Assembly: GCF_019431355.1 (NCBI RefSeq)
Contig: NZ_CP080269.1
Coordinates: 3,034,501 to 3,098,500, forward strand
Length of the DNA stretch: 64,000 nt
From: Paenibacillus sp. R14(2021)
GTDB lineage: Bacteria; Bacillota; Bacilli; Paenibacillales; Paenibacillaceae
Reading direction: 5' to 3'
Numbering within the stretch: the stretch's first letter is position 1; every line of letters begins with the position of its first letter. A program made the translations under genes and the position numbers. Below are positions 43,301 to 51,650 of the stretch, one piece after another. The notes below the pieces were generated by a model, which saw nothing but the letters and a program-made list of their open reading frames with translations, was not told the origin of the DNA and ran no database searches.

Positions 43301-46300
43301 CGAATGGCGAGGATTTCGTACCTGCCCGGATCGAAATGACGTTTCCGCCAAGCTTCAACCGATTGGCCGTAATCGGAATGGTCAACGTTTGATACGTATT
43401 AATCGGATCCATGAAAATATGCAAAATTTCTTGACCCATCGTAACGCCGTTCTTGAAGTAGTAGTTGACGGCATTCGCCTCGAACGCAAACGATGCGTCC
43501 TTCTCCAGGGCATGGTACGTATTGCCGGTCAATGCTTGTCCGTCAATGCCGAGCGTCAGCGTATCCGGAACTGCAGATTCGGCTGTACCTTTAATGACCT
43601 TCGTTCCGCCGATGATATCGCCGTCTTTCAGGTTCAATCGCAGATTGGAACGATCTCCGCCGCCTGTAATCGCGACCGTATACGTAGCGGAAGTCACTTC
43701 ATGGGTGCCATCCGAAATCACGTAATAGTATTGAATCGACGCTTTGCCGATCAGGTCGGGCGAGTAGAGCTTGAAGTGGTACATAAAATCGTTATAATCC
43801 CGATACAGGTAGCGGTTTGCATAGTTCGCATCCTTGTTGGATTTGTAGAACAGTTTAACCGATTTAATGCCTTGGCTGTCCTGTGCATCGCCTTCGATCG
43901 CCAGATCCTTGGACTGGTCGATGTTAGTCACGCCAGTCAGGTCAGTGATGGTCGGCGCTGTTTGGTCATCCGCAACGATTACCGGTACAGATGGCACTTG
44001 AGCTTGGGTTACGCTGCCTGGCGTTGGTGTTTCGATACCTGCGCTCTGCTTGATCATCGTTGTGCTTCCGTTGGTCGGGAAGCCATAAACAATCGCTTTG
44101 CTGTCTTTGGTTTCGTTCGTCTGCGACCCGTCGTAGTATGCAGACGAAATATCCACATGCGTATTGGTGCCGATCACGATACCGCGTTTGCTGGTATTCG
44201 CCATACCGTCCGCATACATTTTGAAAATATCCTGACCTTCTACCAGATTCGTCTGGTAAGTGTTGTTGAAGTCTACTACTGTCTTCGCAGTGTTCGCGCT
44301 GTTGATAATCCAGAACACGATCGTCTTGCCTGAGCCGATCATCATGCTTTCGCTGTCCGTCGGCCAAACGATGTCCGCATCGGGACCGGAGTCCGTATAA
44401 CGGTAATACAGCTTGTAATCTTTCAGATTGATAGCTTTATCGGTGTTATTGTAAAGCTCTACATATTCGTAGCCGTCCGCGCTGCCAACGTTCACCGTAT
44501 TGGGAACTGCTTCAGTTACTAGAAGCTGCGGGACCTTCTGCGTGTCGAAATCCGGCACGTTGACACTGACTGTGTACGTATCCGAAACGACTGTATTCTT
44601 AGCATCCTTGACTTCGATGTAATATTGCAGCGTGGCTTCCTTCAGCTCTTGCCTCGGAATATCAGCCAAGTACGTATGCCCCGTGGTCACGTTCATCGGC
44701 GCAGCCGTGAATGCGGTCTGCGAAGCCGTTTTGTAAAAAACGTTTGCCGTTACGGGATCAACCATTCCCTCGTCGCTTTCCTTGTTCGTGATTTCCGCGG
44801 TAATCTGCAGATTCACGTTAGGTTCTGCATGCGTGACCGGCGTGTGGTTGATAACAGGTTTCTCGTTCTGCCCTTCGCCCGGAAGCGAAGCCGGCATCTT
44901 AGGCACTTGATTCTTAACGATGATACCAGGGGTTGCCGCCTGCGTGCCGAACGAATCGAGCAGCATAGCCGTCGTACCGTCATCCGGATATTTGTAGAGC
45001 AGAGGCTTGTCCTCGATGCTGCTTACTTGCGCTTCGTAGTGCGCCGAGACGATCTCTTGGTTAGCGCCATTACGAATAACGATACTGCGCGCGCCGCCGT
45101 TCGCCATGCCGTCGTTTGCGATCTGAACCAGATCCTGCCCCATCGTCAGGCTCGTACCGAAATGATTATTAAAGTCCGCCGCCGTCAAGAGCTTGCTCGC
45201 GGCATTGCCTATCCAAAGAACCGCGGATTTCTGGGAAGGGATGACGACATCGCCTGTCTCCCACTGCGTCTCCTTCGTTTGGTTCGTATACAGATAAATC
45301 AGCTTGTAATCCTTCAGGTTGATTGTGCGATCCGAGTTGTTGTAGACCTCGATAAACTCATATCCGTCAAGGGAATTTCCGACCGGATCCAGCTTATTCG
45401 CAGAATTTGGATTCAGCTCCGTGATCAGGATCGTTGGCACGTAGTTATAGTTTAAACTCGGGCGAATATCGACGTTATAGACGTCCGTATCCTTCTTGGT
45501 CGTACCGTCGGTCGCTTCGATATAGTATTGCAGCTTCTTCTGCAGCAATCTATCTTTCGGGATGGCGCCTTCGAAGGCGGATTTCTCCGGCGTCGATTTG
45601 TCCGGGTTCAACGTCATCGGAACTGCCGTGTAGGTTGATTCCGAATCCAGTTTGTAGTAGATGCTGGCCGTAGCCTTGGATAGGTCCGCTCCGTTCGATG
45701 CGGATACCGACGCGATCATCTCCAGATTGCTGTCGTCGATACCGTCCTTCACAGGCGTATGGTCGATCGCAATGGCAGGCTGCGGCACGCTGAAGTGAAC
45801 ATTGACCGTATAGTGCGCCGTGTCTTTGGTCGTCGTGCCGTCAGTTGCCTCAATATAATATTCCAGTTTGCTGTCCAGCAGCTTCTCCTTCGGAATGGAC
45901 CCTTCGAAAACGGATAGCTCCGATGTGGAGTTACCTGCATTAATCGTCATAGGAACGGAAGTGAACGCATTCTCCGAATCCGATTTATAGAAGAGCGTTG
46001 CGGCAGCCTTTGTTAGATCTGCGCCGTTCGACGCGGATACCGTAGCGTTCAGGGCTACGTCGCTGCCTTCGTTGACATCCGTTACAGGCGTATGATTGAT
46101 CCCGAGCGCAGGCTGCGGAAGCTCATCGAATGCCAGGGTCGGCATGAAAATGCTTTCGACAGTGCCTGGCGTAGCGGCGTGGACGCCTGCGGCGTAAATA
46201 CCGTCCGTAACCAAGGTGCTATTCGCGCTTCCGTCGGTTGGGTAAGAATAGAACATCCCTTTATTGGGATTCGAATAGCCTGTATTAGCGACCGAATCAT

Positions 46301-46844
46301 AACTTGCAGATGATAATTTATTTCCACTACTATCTTTAAGAAACAGCTCACGTGTAGCATCATTTGCCATACCGCCGCCGCCGTTGACGCGGAATAAGTT
46401 GGTCCCTTCCGTGAGCGTTGTGCTGTAGATCGTATTGAATTGGCTCGCCGAATAAGCAGTATTATCCGCATTCATAATCCACAGGACGATGGCTTGCTTA
46501 GGCGGAATGACAGGATGATCGGTCGAGCGCGTTAATGGCCATGCAGCATCCGGCTTACTGTTATCATTGTAATGATAAACTAAACTGTTCCCGTCAAGGG
46601 AAACAGGGACGGTAGAATTGTTATACACTTCTACGAACTCATATGCATCAGACGATACACCAGATACATTCGTGCTATCCGGCACAAGCTCCGTTATTAA
46701 CAACTTGGGCACCTTCGAGAAATCAAGCGCCTCTACCGACACGTCTGCGTTCGCGACGCCTGCGCCGTAAGGCGTGATCAGGCCTGCCAGCAAACTGCCG
46801 ATCAACGCGCCGAGTGCCAGCTTTTGAACCTTCTTCTTACTCAC
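40392..46844 (-). CDS. Giant SLH-anchored surface protein with lamin-tail and metallophosphoesterase domains
   Basis: 2150 residues. Signal peptide (1-33). Three lamin-tail-like domains at about 45-230, 470-640 and 773-945, each starting LLITEL/LLVTEA-P and ending ATPG, separated by repeats of INHTPV...Y-IEATDGT. Further Ig-like parts follow (about 960-1500). A calcineurin-like phosphoesterase occupies about 1550-1800: WMSDTQYY, HTGDIVDE, AGNHDVSHQ, CGHYHDAEK, all metal ligands present. A FN3-like piece, a (NGG)n stretch (about 1905-1925), PTDPGKP repeats and three SLH domains (about 1955-2145) anchor it to the wall polymer. It is probably an extracellular nucleotidase or phosphodiesterase on a long stalk. 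Confidence 0.93.
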   Translation of the reverse strand: MSKKKVQKLALGALIGSLLAGLITPYGAGVANADVSVEALDFSKVPKLLITELVPDSTNVSGVSSDAYEFVEVYNNSTVPVSLDGNSLVYHYNDNSKPDAAWPLTRSTDHPVIPPKQAIVLWIMNADNTAYSASQFNTIYSTTLTEGTNLFRVNGGGGMANDATRELFLKDSSGNKLSSASYDSVANTGYSNPNKGMFYSYPTDGSANSTLVTDGIYAAGVHAATPGTVESIFMPTLAFDELPQPALGINHTPVTDVNEGSDVALNATVSASNGADLTKAAATLFYKSDSENAFTSVPMTINAGNSTSELSVFEGSIPKEKLLDSKLEYYIEATDGTTTKDTAHYTVNVHFSVPQPAIAIDHTPVKDGIDDSNLEMIASVSASNGADLSKATASIYYKLDSESTYTAVPMTLNPDKSTPEKSAFEGAIPKDRLLQKKLQYYIEATDGTTKKDTDVYNVDIRPSLNYNYVPTILITELNPNSANKLDPVGNSLDGYEFIEVYNNSDRTINLKDYKLIYLYTNQTKETQWETGDVVIPSQKSAVLWIGNAASKLLTAADFNNHFGTSLTMGQDLVQIANDGMANGGARSIVIRNGANQEIVSAHYEAQVSSIEDKPLLYKYPDDGTTAMLLDSFGTQAATPGIIVKNQVPKMPASLPGEGQNEKPVINHTPVTHAEPNVNLQITAEITNKESDEGMVDPVTANVFYKTASQTAFTAAPMNVTTGHTYLADIPRQELKEATLQYYIEVKDAKNTVVSDTYTVSVNVPDFDTQKVPQLLVTEAVPNTVNVGSADGYEYVELYNNTDKAINLKDYKLYYRYTDSGPDADIVWPTDSESMMIGSGKTIVFWIINSANTAKTVVDFNNTYQTNLVEGQDIFKMYADGMANTSKRGIVIGTNTHVDISSAYYDGSQTNETKDSKAIVYGFPTNGSTTMIKQSAGIETPTPGSVTQAQVPSVPVIVADDQTAPTITDLTGVTNIDQSKDLAIEGDAQDSQGIKSVKLFYKSNKDANYANRYLYRDYNDFMYHFKLYSPDLIGKASIQYYYVISDGTHEVTSATYTVAITGGGDRSNLRLNLKDGDIIGGTKVIKGTAESAVPDTLTLGIDGQALTGNTYHALEKDASFAFEANAVNYYFKNGVTMGQEILHIFMDPINTYQTLTIPITANRLKLGGNVISIRAGTKSSPFDDRPEENKDDFTVKNVRLVFADGTVVYDPKYSNPVTELKMGDSAGKNPVVDFNFNLPASALNSNAYDWNTATMADGPHQVTVSSAAFGQVKANIKVDNTAPAVTPSIENGKTYRGAFTLDAQVTDAIAGLKSSEASLDGKVIKLPYATSSSKLSPGSHIFTIKAEDNVGNVTEQNLSFTVPNENPVKPELVTPGNEANDAAPNLSVNVQDPTEDPMNVSFYKGYLFDSSHRTGFTAYKNATDTEPPKILKPDGETALDQDEYNLVGKADGQYLNNDSDEKFPYHRFEVKLDRTVKETDKVEIDWQGKSLEGRQVTMYAWSPAAGNWKKLDEKLAGNEAFSLTAEVPAGDFAVDGTIHVIVQDQLPVKQDDYDFSFVWMSDTQYYSESYPEIYQGNVKWIVDHKDDMKIKYVIHTGDIVDEADKEYQWKEASKDMKVLEDGNVPYGVLAGNHDVSHQYADYTKFDEYFGEDRFKNQPTYGGSHENNRGHYDLISAGGNDFIIIYMGWDIRDEDIQWMDDVVKAYPDRKAILDFHEYLLVSANRAPISEKIHEKVVVPNKNVIAVLCGHYHDAEKLVDKIDDNGDGVPDRNVYQLLADYQGAEKGGLGYIRLLQFDVKNNKIHVKTYSPYLDDYNYYDPTTYPGKDEFDLDVDLQPMHKQVATDYFGVKVYTSELIGKQDNVVSGSSASAKWSGLSQGKYYQWYAVAEDAFSGYTRSDIWGFTAGSDDSGNGGNGGNGGNGGNGGNGSPTAPTDPGKPTDPVTPTDPGKPTDPGKPVPPATTPFKDVDKHYDWAKDAIGILSAEGIINGTSEKTFEPAKNMTRADFMVMLVRLLDLKSTGSTSSNFSDVKASDYYYESLAIMKQLGIATGVGGNKFNPKASISRQEIMVLLQRALQATGKLKLSGSDADLDGFKDTSKLAEYAKDAAAAMVNAGIVQGSDDALNPAGKATRAETAQMIYRVYLLLQQQGSN

Positions 46845-47082
46845 TGAATAAACACACTCCCTGTTCTACTATGTAAATGCTGCAACGTAGCGGATTTTGT
46901 TGGAAAATGTCGCAACACGTGTAGGTACAAGTTTATAAAAGTATTGTGCACGTGAAGTTAATGTTCTGTTTAAAAATCGTAAATGATGATTTCCCTTCCA
47001 TGTCAGTAGTTGTCAGTGGATTGAGGATACACTGAAGGACGTGAGGGTGTTACATCCAAACAAGAAGGGAGACACATGAATC

Positions 47083-47557
47083 GTGAGGAAACCATTAGAA
47101 GGAAAAATTGCCGTCGTCGCCGGAGCGACGCGAGGGGCTGGACGCGGAATTGCCGTACAGCTAGGTACGGCAGGTGCAACGGTATACGTAACGGGGAGAA
47201 GCACGGAGGGCAGCTTGTCCGACATGGGACGCAGCGAAACGATCGAGGAAACGGCGCGGCTCGTCACGGCCGCGGGGGGACTTGGCATTGCCGTGCGAAC
47301 CGACTATGCCGTCGAGAATGAAGTGAAGGCGCTGTTTGAACGGGTCGCCGCTGAACAGGATGGACAGCTGGACATCTTGGTGAACGATATTTGGGGCGGC
47401 GATCCGCTGACCGTCTGGGGCGAGCCGTTCTGGTCGCATTCACTGCATACGCGGCAAGGCGCTGACCTCCTGGGACTTGTCCAAGGAATACGGGTTCGCT
47501 GATGCCGACGGGAGACGGCCGCACTGGGGCCGTTATGCGGCCGAGCACGGCTTCTAG
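47083..47557 (+). pseudogene. SDR pseudogene with an internal deletion
   Basis: The first 100 codons read as a normal SDR start (IAVVAGATRGAGRGIAVQLG, DILVNDIWGGDPL). Then, without the active-site region, the sequence jumps near 47450 to a C-terminal end in another frame: IRGKALTSWDLSKEYGFADA followed by DGRRPHWGRYAAEHGF-stop (47557). About 120 residues including the Tyr-Lys site are missing. The unshifted frame ends early at 47502. GTG start; an ATG at 47076 is out of frame. The end overlaps the phosphatase gene by four bases. Confidence 0.75.
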
Positions 47558-48399
47558 ACCGTCAAATCGAGCCATATTGCTGTTTTATCATCGGACTTTT
47601 TCATTCTCGGATACCGCGTGCAGTCCGGGTCCGACTCTTCCAGCGCTGTCAGCCATGCCGCGTAGCTGTCCAAGCCCATATCCCGGACCCGAGCCGCGAT
47701 ATCGGCAGCGCTGTCCTTGTCCGATTCCCCGGCAGGCTTCGGGATGTAGAGACCGTCCGAGAACAACAGCAGCGCAGCGACGCCGGAGCTGCTTATGCGC
47801 CCGAACTCCACGAAATCCGCGAAGCCGGGGTCGCCGTTCAGTACGCCGTATCCGCCCGGCCGGTTCGCAATGGCTCGGCCGGCGATAATTTGCGGGCGCA
47901 CATGCGCCCATAATTGCTCTGCAGTCATCAGACCGGCGGCGATGCCTGCCGTCCAAACAGCCTTGCTTCGATCATCGACATGCGCCAATTGATCATGCGT
48001 AACGACGCGAATGGTGCCGTCGACGTAATAAACGGCCAGCATGCAGTCGCCAAGCTGCGCGTATTCAATCCACTTGTCGCTTATGCGCACCAGCACCGCG
48101 CAAGCGCTCCATAGCGCTTCCGGCTGATCTAAGGCGATGCCTGCGCCTTCCATGGCGGACCGAAGCTTCGCATTGGCATCCGTCAACAGCTCCAGTAAGC
48201 TCCGGTCCCCTTGCGCTTCACAAGCCCCGGCAGCAAGCTGCGCCGCCAAATATCCGCCGGTCTCGCCGCCAGGGCCGCGATAAGCCGCCAGCGAAGTCGC
48301 GCCGTCGATCACGCCGAAGAGGCGGCCATCCCCGCCGCGTACGAGCGCATCCTCGTTCCATTTGCCAACGCCTTGCTTGGTGAGTGTCGTTACTTGCAT
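47554..48399 (-). CDS. PP2C-like serine/threonine phosphatase
   Basis: 281 residues from the ATG after GGAGGCGATTTCC. It starts MQVTTLTKQGVGKWNEDAL, with GRLFGVIDGATSL (the PP2C D-G metal strand), a central YAQLGDCMLAVYY, LLLFSDGLYIPKP and a final DDKTAIWLDL, the ordered motifs of the PPM/PP2C fold. The ligands appear in variant form (VIDGATSL rather than VADGMGGH), so the substrate may differ from classical PP2C. Monocistronic, convergent with the SDR pseudogene. Confidence 0.75.
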   Translation of the reverse strand: MQVTTLTKQGVGKWNEDALVRGGDGRLFGVIDGATSLAAYRGPGGETGGYLAAQLAAGACEAQGDRSLLELLTDANAKLRSAMEGAGIALDQPEALWSACAVLVRISDKWIEYAQLGDCMLAVYYVDGTIRVVTHDQLAHVDDRSKAVWTAGIAAGLMTAEQLWAHVRPQIIAGRAIANRPGGYGVLNGDPGFADFVEFGRISSSGVAALLLFSDGLYIPKPAGESDKDSAADIAARVRDMGLDSYAAWLTALEESDPDCTRYPRMKKSDDKTAIWLDLTV

Positions 48400-48508
48400 G
48401 GAAATCGCCTCCTGCACGCGTATTGCGCAATTATCGTAGTCACTCCTTCAAGCTTATGATAGACTTCGATTAAAAGGCAAATATAAAATATAATCTCGGG
48501 GGCGAAAC

Positions 48509-48910
48509 ATGCTGGATTTCGGAGCTATTCATTATTGGGGTATCTTGGTCGCGACGGTGGTCACGATGGTACTCGGCTTTCTATGGTATTCGCCGGTGTT
48601 ATTCGGCAAAGCTTGGGCGAAGCAGGTTGGCCTGAACATGGCGGACATGTCCGGCGGTGCAATGACCTACGTACTGACTGCGGCGACGGCACTGATCGGC
48701 GTGTTCCTGCTCGGGCTCTTGATGACCGTTGATGGCGGACAGAGTGTCTCTTCCGGTTTGTTGCTCGGCTTGATCATCGGACTTGCCATCGCCGTCAAGA
48801 TCGGCATGAACTACCTGTTCGAAGGCCGTAAGCTTTCGCTCTATTTCATCACCATCGGGTATCACCTGACATCATACCTGCTCAGCGGACTCATCATTGG
48901 CTTGATGTAA
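48509..48910 (+). CDS. DUF1761 family membrane protein
   Basis: 133 residues with four hydrophobic segments. It opens with a helix ending MVLGFLWYSPVLFGKAWAKQ, the DUF1761 signature (G-LWYSP-LFGK-W), and ends YHLTSYLLSGLIIGL. The family has no known function. ATG after GGGGGCGAAAC. Single gene with its own terminator. Confidence 0.88.
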   Translation: MLDFGAIHYWGILVATVVTMVLGFLWYSPVLFGKAWAKQVGLNMADMSGGAMTYVLTAATALIGVFLLGLLMTVDGGQSVSSGLLLGLIIGLAIAVKIGMNYLFEGRKLSLYFITIGYHLTSYLLSGLIIGLM

Positions 48911-48932
48911 GCATCAATAAGTAGTTATGCAA

Positions 48933-48962
48933 CAAACCCAGTGCCGTTAGGCACTGGGTTTG
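48933..48962 (+). terminator. Terminator of the DUF1761 gene, possibly shared
   Basis: CAAACCCAGTGCC-GTTA-GGCACTGGGTTTG, perfect 13 bp, followed by TTTTATC. Leftward, TTGCATAACTAC follows, so it may also end the electrophile operon. Confidence 0.85.
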
Positions 48963-48998
48963 TTTTATCGAAGGACAGTTCACAATCGCAGCTTTGCT

Positions 48999-49235
48999 TT
49001 ACTCGGATTTCGCAGCGCGCTGCTTCCGGAATTCAAGGGCAGGCAGTCCGCCCCAGCCCCAATTGTCCGTATCGACTTCCTCGATAATGACGAAAGTCGA
49101 TTCCATCGGCTTATTCAGCACCTTGAGCAGAAGCTCGCTTACGCCTTTGATCAGCTCGGCCTTCTCTTCAGCCGTAACTGAGTCGCGGCTTGGAACAGTA
49201 CCCTCACGGGTAACTTGAATGGTTACGACTGGCAT
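48999..49235 (-). CDS. 4-oxalocrotonate tautomerase family protein
   Basis: 78 residues: MPVVTIQVTREG puts the catalytic Pro1 directly after the initiator Met. EEKAELIKGVSELLLKVLNK and TFVIIEEVDTDNWGWGG follow the 4-OT pattern (VIIEEV-TDNWG). It is longer than the classic 62-residue enzymes through an insert after residue 12. Members tautomerise or dehalogenate small unsaturated acids. Last gene of a five-gene leftward operon, 24 bases after an SDR gene. ATG after AGAGGAGGC. Confidence 0.9.
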   Translation of the reverse strand: MPVVTIQVTREGTVPSRDSVTAEEKAELIKGVSELLLKVLNKPMESTFVIIEEVDTDNWGWGGLPALEFRKQRAAKSE

Positions 49236-49259
49236 AGCTTTGCCTCCTCTACGTTTCGA

Positions 49260-49997
49260 TTAATGTCCGGCAGCTTGTCCGCCGTCTACATGAAGAATTT
49301 CGCCGGTTACGAATTGCGCGCCATCAAGATACAAGATTGCATCCACGATTTCATGCATCTCGCCCATGCGCATCATTGGGTGCATGACAGCTAGTGCCGC
49401 ATGCGTCTCTTCCGGATGCATCGGCGTTTTGATCGTGCCCGGCGATACGGCGTTCACGCGGATACCCCGCGCGGCATACTCGATTGCCAGCGATTTGGTT
49501 GCACCGTTCAAGCCGCCTTTGGTCAACGAAGCAAGCACGGAAGGCACTTCAACGCTTGGGTTATCGACCAAGCTTGTCGTAATGCTGACCACGTGGCCCG
49601 AGCCTTGCTTTTCCATCTCCTTCATTGCTTGCTGCGTGACATGGAAGAACCCGATGACGTTGGTAGACAGATACGTCGTGAACTCTTCCTGCGTATAGCC
49701 CGTGAACGGTTTAGCAATGAAAATACCGGCGTTGTTAACGAGCGTATCGATACGTCCGAACCGTTTCACGGTTTCGTCAATGAGACGCTTTGCAACCTCT
49801 GGATCCGAAGCGTCGCCGGCTACATAATGTACGTGCGCGCCAGTTGGATCAATTTCTTTCGCTGCTGCAGCGAGCGATTGCTCGGTCCGGCTGTTAATGA
49901 CGACATTTGCGCCTTGTTTCACGAGCTCGATTGCAGTTGCTTTACCGATCCCGCTGCTCCCGCCAGTAACGACATATACTTTACCTGTGATCTTCAT
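49260..49997 (-). CDS. SDR family oxidoreductase lacking the usual catalytic tyrosine
   Basis: 245 residues. Cofactor site TGGSSGIG (11-18), NNAG (88-91). The usual YxxxK is replaced: Lys160 is present in SVLASLTKGGLNGATKSLAI but the residue four before it is Ala156, not Tyr. The rest (NAVSPGTIKTPMH, LYLDGAQFVTGEILHVDGGQ) is normal. I recall the same ALxxLTKGGL form in other bacterial SDRs, so it is a subfamily trait rather than decay. Whether it is active is open. It sits between the flavodoxin-fold reductase and the tautomerase. Confidence 0.85.
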   Translation of the reverse strand: MKITGKVYVVTGGSSGIGKATAIELVKQGANVVINSRTEQSLAAAAKEIDPTGAHVHYVAGDASDPEVAKRLIDETVKRFGRIDTLVNNAGIFIAKPFTGYTQEEFTTYLSTNVIGFFHVTQQAMKEMEKQGSGHVVSITTSLVDNPSVEVPSVLASLTKGGLNGATKSLAIEYAARGIRVNAVSPGTIKTPMHPEETHAALAVMHPMMRMGEMHEIVDAILYLDGAQFVTGEILHVDGGQAAGH

Positions 49998-50018
49998 AAA
50001 ACTTATTCCCCCTGTTAT

Positions 50019-50546
50019 TTATTTGGACTCGGATTTTATATAAGCGACATACGCCTTTTTGCTTTGCTCGAGCTGCTCGTCCGTTACGTTCGGAGCATCG
50101 TTTAGCGTGAAATGAGGCAAGTAAGTTGCGCCCATGAAATAAATGGTTGCTTCGATCGGACGCAAAATTTCTTGCAGCGTGAAACGATTAGCTCCGCCGG
50201 GTTGATACGATGCCGTCGATCCGTAGGTGGAGACAGCGACGCCGAACTCTTTGCCAGGCATGACCGTTGTGTCAGGACCGTAAGCCCACCCGTATTCAAG
50301 CACGTTGTCGAACCATTTTTTTAGCAGCGAAGGCGTGCTGTACCAGAACATCGGGAATTGCAAAATAATGCGGTCATGCGCTTCGATCAGCTTCTGTTCC
50401 CTTGCCACGTCAATGACTTCATCCGGATATGACTGTGCCAACTCGTGAATCGTAAGCTCGGAATGCTTGCGCAGCTCCTCCAGCCAAGCCTTGTTGATGC
50501 GGGAAGCCGTAAGGTTAGGATGCGTAACAATAATCAATGTTTTCAT
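50019..50546 (-). CDS. NAD(P)H-dependent quinone reductase (flavodoxin-like fold)
   Basis: 175 residues. LIIVTHPNLTASRINKAW is the FMN phosphate loop of the KefF/MdaB/NQO1-like family, followed by IILQFPMFWYSTPSLLKKWF and DNVLEYGWAYGP, the conserved dimer/flavin blocks, and STYGSTASYQPGGANRFTLQ. These enzymes reduce quinones or other electrophiles by two electrons, avoiding radicals. Cytoplasmic. Third gene of the electrophile operon; the SDR gene follows after 21 bases. Confidence 0.92.
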   Translation of the reverse strand: MKTLIIVTHPNLTASRINKAWLEELRKHSELTIHELAQSYPDEVIDVAREQKLIEAHDRIILQFPMFWYSTPSLLKKWFDNVLEYGWAYGPDTTVMPGKEFGVAVSTYGSTASYQPGGANRFTLQEILRPIEATIYFMGATYLPHFTLNDAPNVTDEQLEQSKKAYVAYIKSESK

Positions 50547-50636
50547 GTATTATCACTCCAATGTTGTTTGTTTTAGTAAGCATTTAGATACAGAGCCAAT
50601 GTGTATAAAACGAAGCGGACACTGCAAGCCCCTCAG

Positions 50637-51638
50637 CTAACGGGAAATACGCACAATGGTTCTGCCGCGGACGCCGCCGCTGAGAATAGCAGGAAGCGCA
50701 CCCGGCAGCTGTTCCAACGAAATCTCGGACGACACCATTGCTTCGAGCTGCGGCGGCTTCCAATCGGAGCCGATTCGCAGCCATAGCTGTTCACGCAGCT
50801 GAGGCGAGGCGTATACGGAGTCGATTCCTAGCAAATTGACGCCTCGGAGAATAAAGGGATACACGGTTGCTGGGAATTCGCCGCCGCCGGTCACGCCGCT
50901 TAATGCAACCGAACCGCCGTATCGGAGCGTGCTGAGTACATAGGCCAGCGATGCTCCGCCGACAGGATCCACGGCTGCCGCCCACTGCTCCGAGCGCATC
51001 GGTTTACGGTCGCCTTCCGCCGGAAGCAGTGCTTCACGACCGATGATCTCCTTCGCGCCGAGGCTTCGGAGATACGCATGCTCGGAAGCTTTGCCGGTGC
51101 TGGCCGTTACCTCGTAACCGGCCCGAGCGAGCATGGCCACGGCATGACTGCCGACGCCGCCGGTTGCGCCAAGCACGAGCACTTTGCCGGAATCAACCGT
51201 CAAGCCGCTCGCTTCAAGTCGATGGATCGAGAGCGCTGCCGTGAACCCAGCCGTGCCGACAATCATCGCTTCGCGCAGCGACAAGCCAGACGGCCGTGCC
51301 GTCAGCCAATCACCGGATACACGTGCATATTCACTGTAGCCGCCGAAGACATCGGTTCCCATGCCCCAGCCGGTAGCAAAAACCTCGTCGCCTTCACGCC
51401 AACGCGAATCTGCAGATGCGATCACCGTTCCAGCCAAGTCAACGCCCGGAATGATTGGGTAGGCCCGAACAACACGGCCGGATGGGGTCGCAGCAAGACC
51501 ATCCTTGTAATTGATACTGGAATATGCGACACGTACGGTCACATCTCCCATGGGCAGGTCAGTCATGCTTAACTCCCGCAGCCCAAGCGAGAATGAGTCG
51601 CCTTGTTTATCAACCACAACTGCTTTGAAAGTATCCAT
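50637..51638 (-). CDS. YhdH/YhfP family quinone oxidoreductase (acryloyl-CoA-reductase-like)
   Basis: 333 residues, medium-chain dehydrogenase without zinc ligands. SSINYKDGLAATPSGRVVRA and PGVDLAGTV are the YhdH signature; VLVLGATGGVGSHAVAMLAR is the NADPH loop; DPVGGASLAYVLSTLRYGGS and GIDSVYASPQLREQLWLRI complete it. The group reduces acryloyl-CoA or quinones with NADPH. Second gene of the operon, 12 bases after the nitronate monooxygenase-like gene. Confidence 0.93.
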   Translation of the reverse strand: MDTFKAVVVDKQGDSFSLGLRELSMTDLPMGDVTVRVAYSSINYKDGLAATPSGRVVRAYPIIPGVDLAGTVIASADSRWREGDEVFATGWGMGTDVFGGYSEYARVSGDWLTARPSGLSLREAMIVGTAGFTAALSIHRLEASGLTVDSGKVLVLGATGGVGSHAVAMLARAGYEVTASTGKASEHAYLRSLGAKEIIGREALLPAEGDRKPMRSEQWAAAVDPVGGASLAYVLSTLRYGGSVALSGVTGGGEFPATVYPFILRGVNLLGIDSVYASPQLREQLWLRIGSDWKPPQLEAMVSSEISLEQLPGALPAILSGGVRGRTIVRISR

Positions 51639-51650
51639 CGCTCATTCCCC

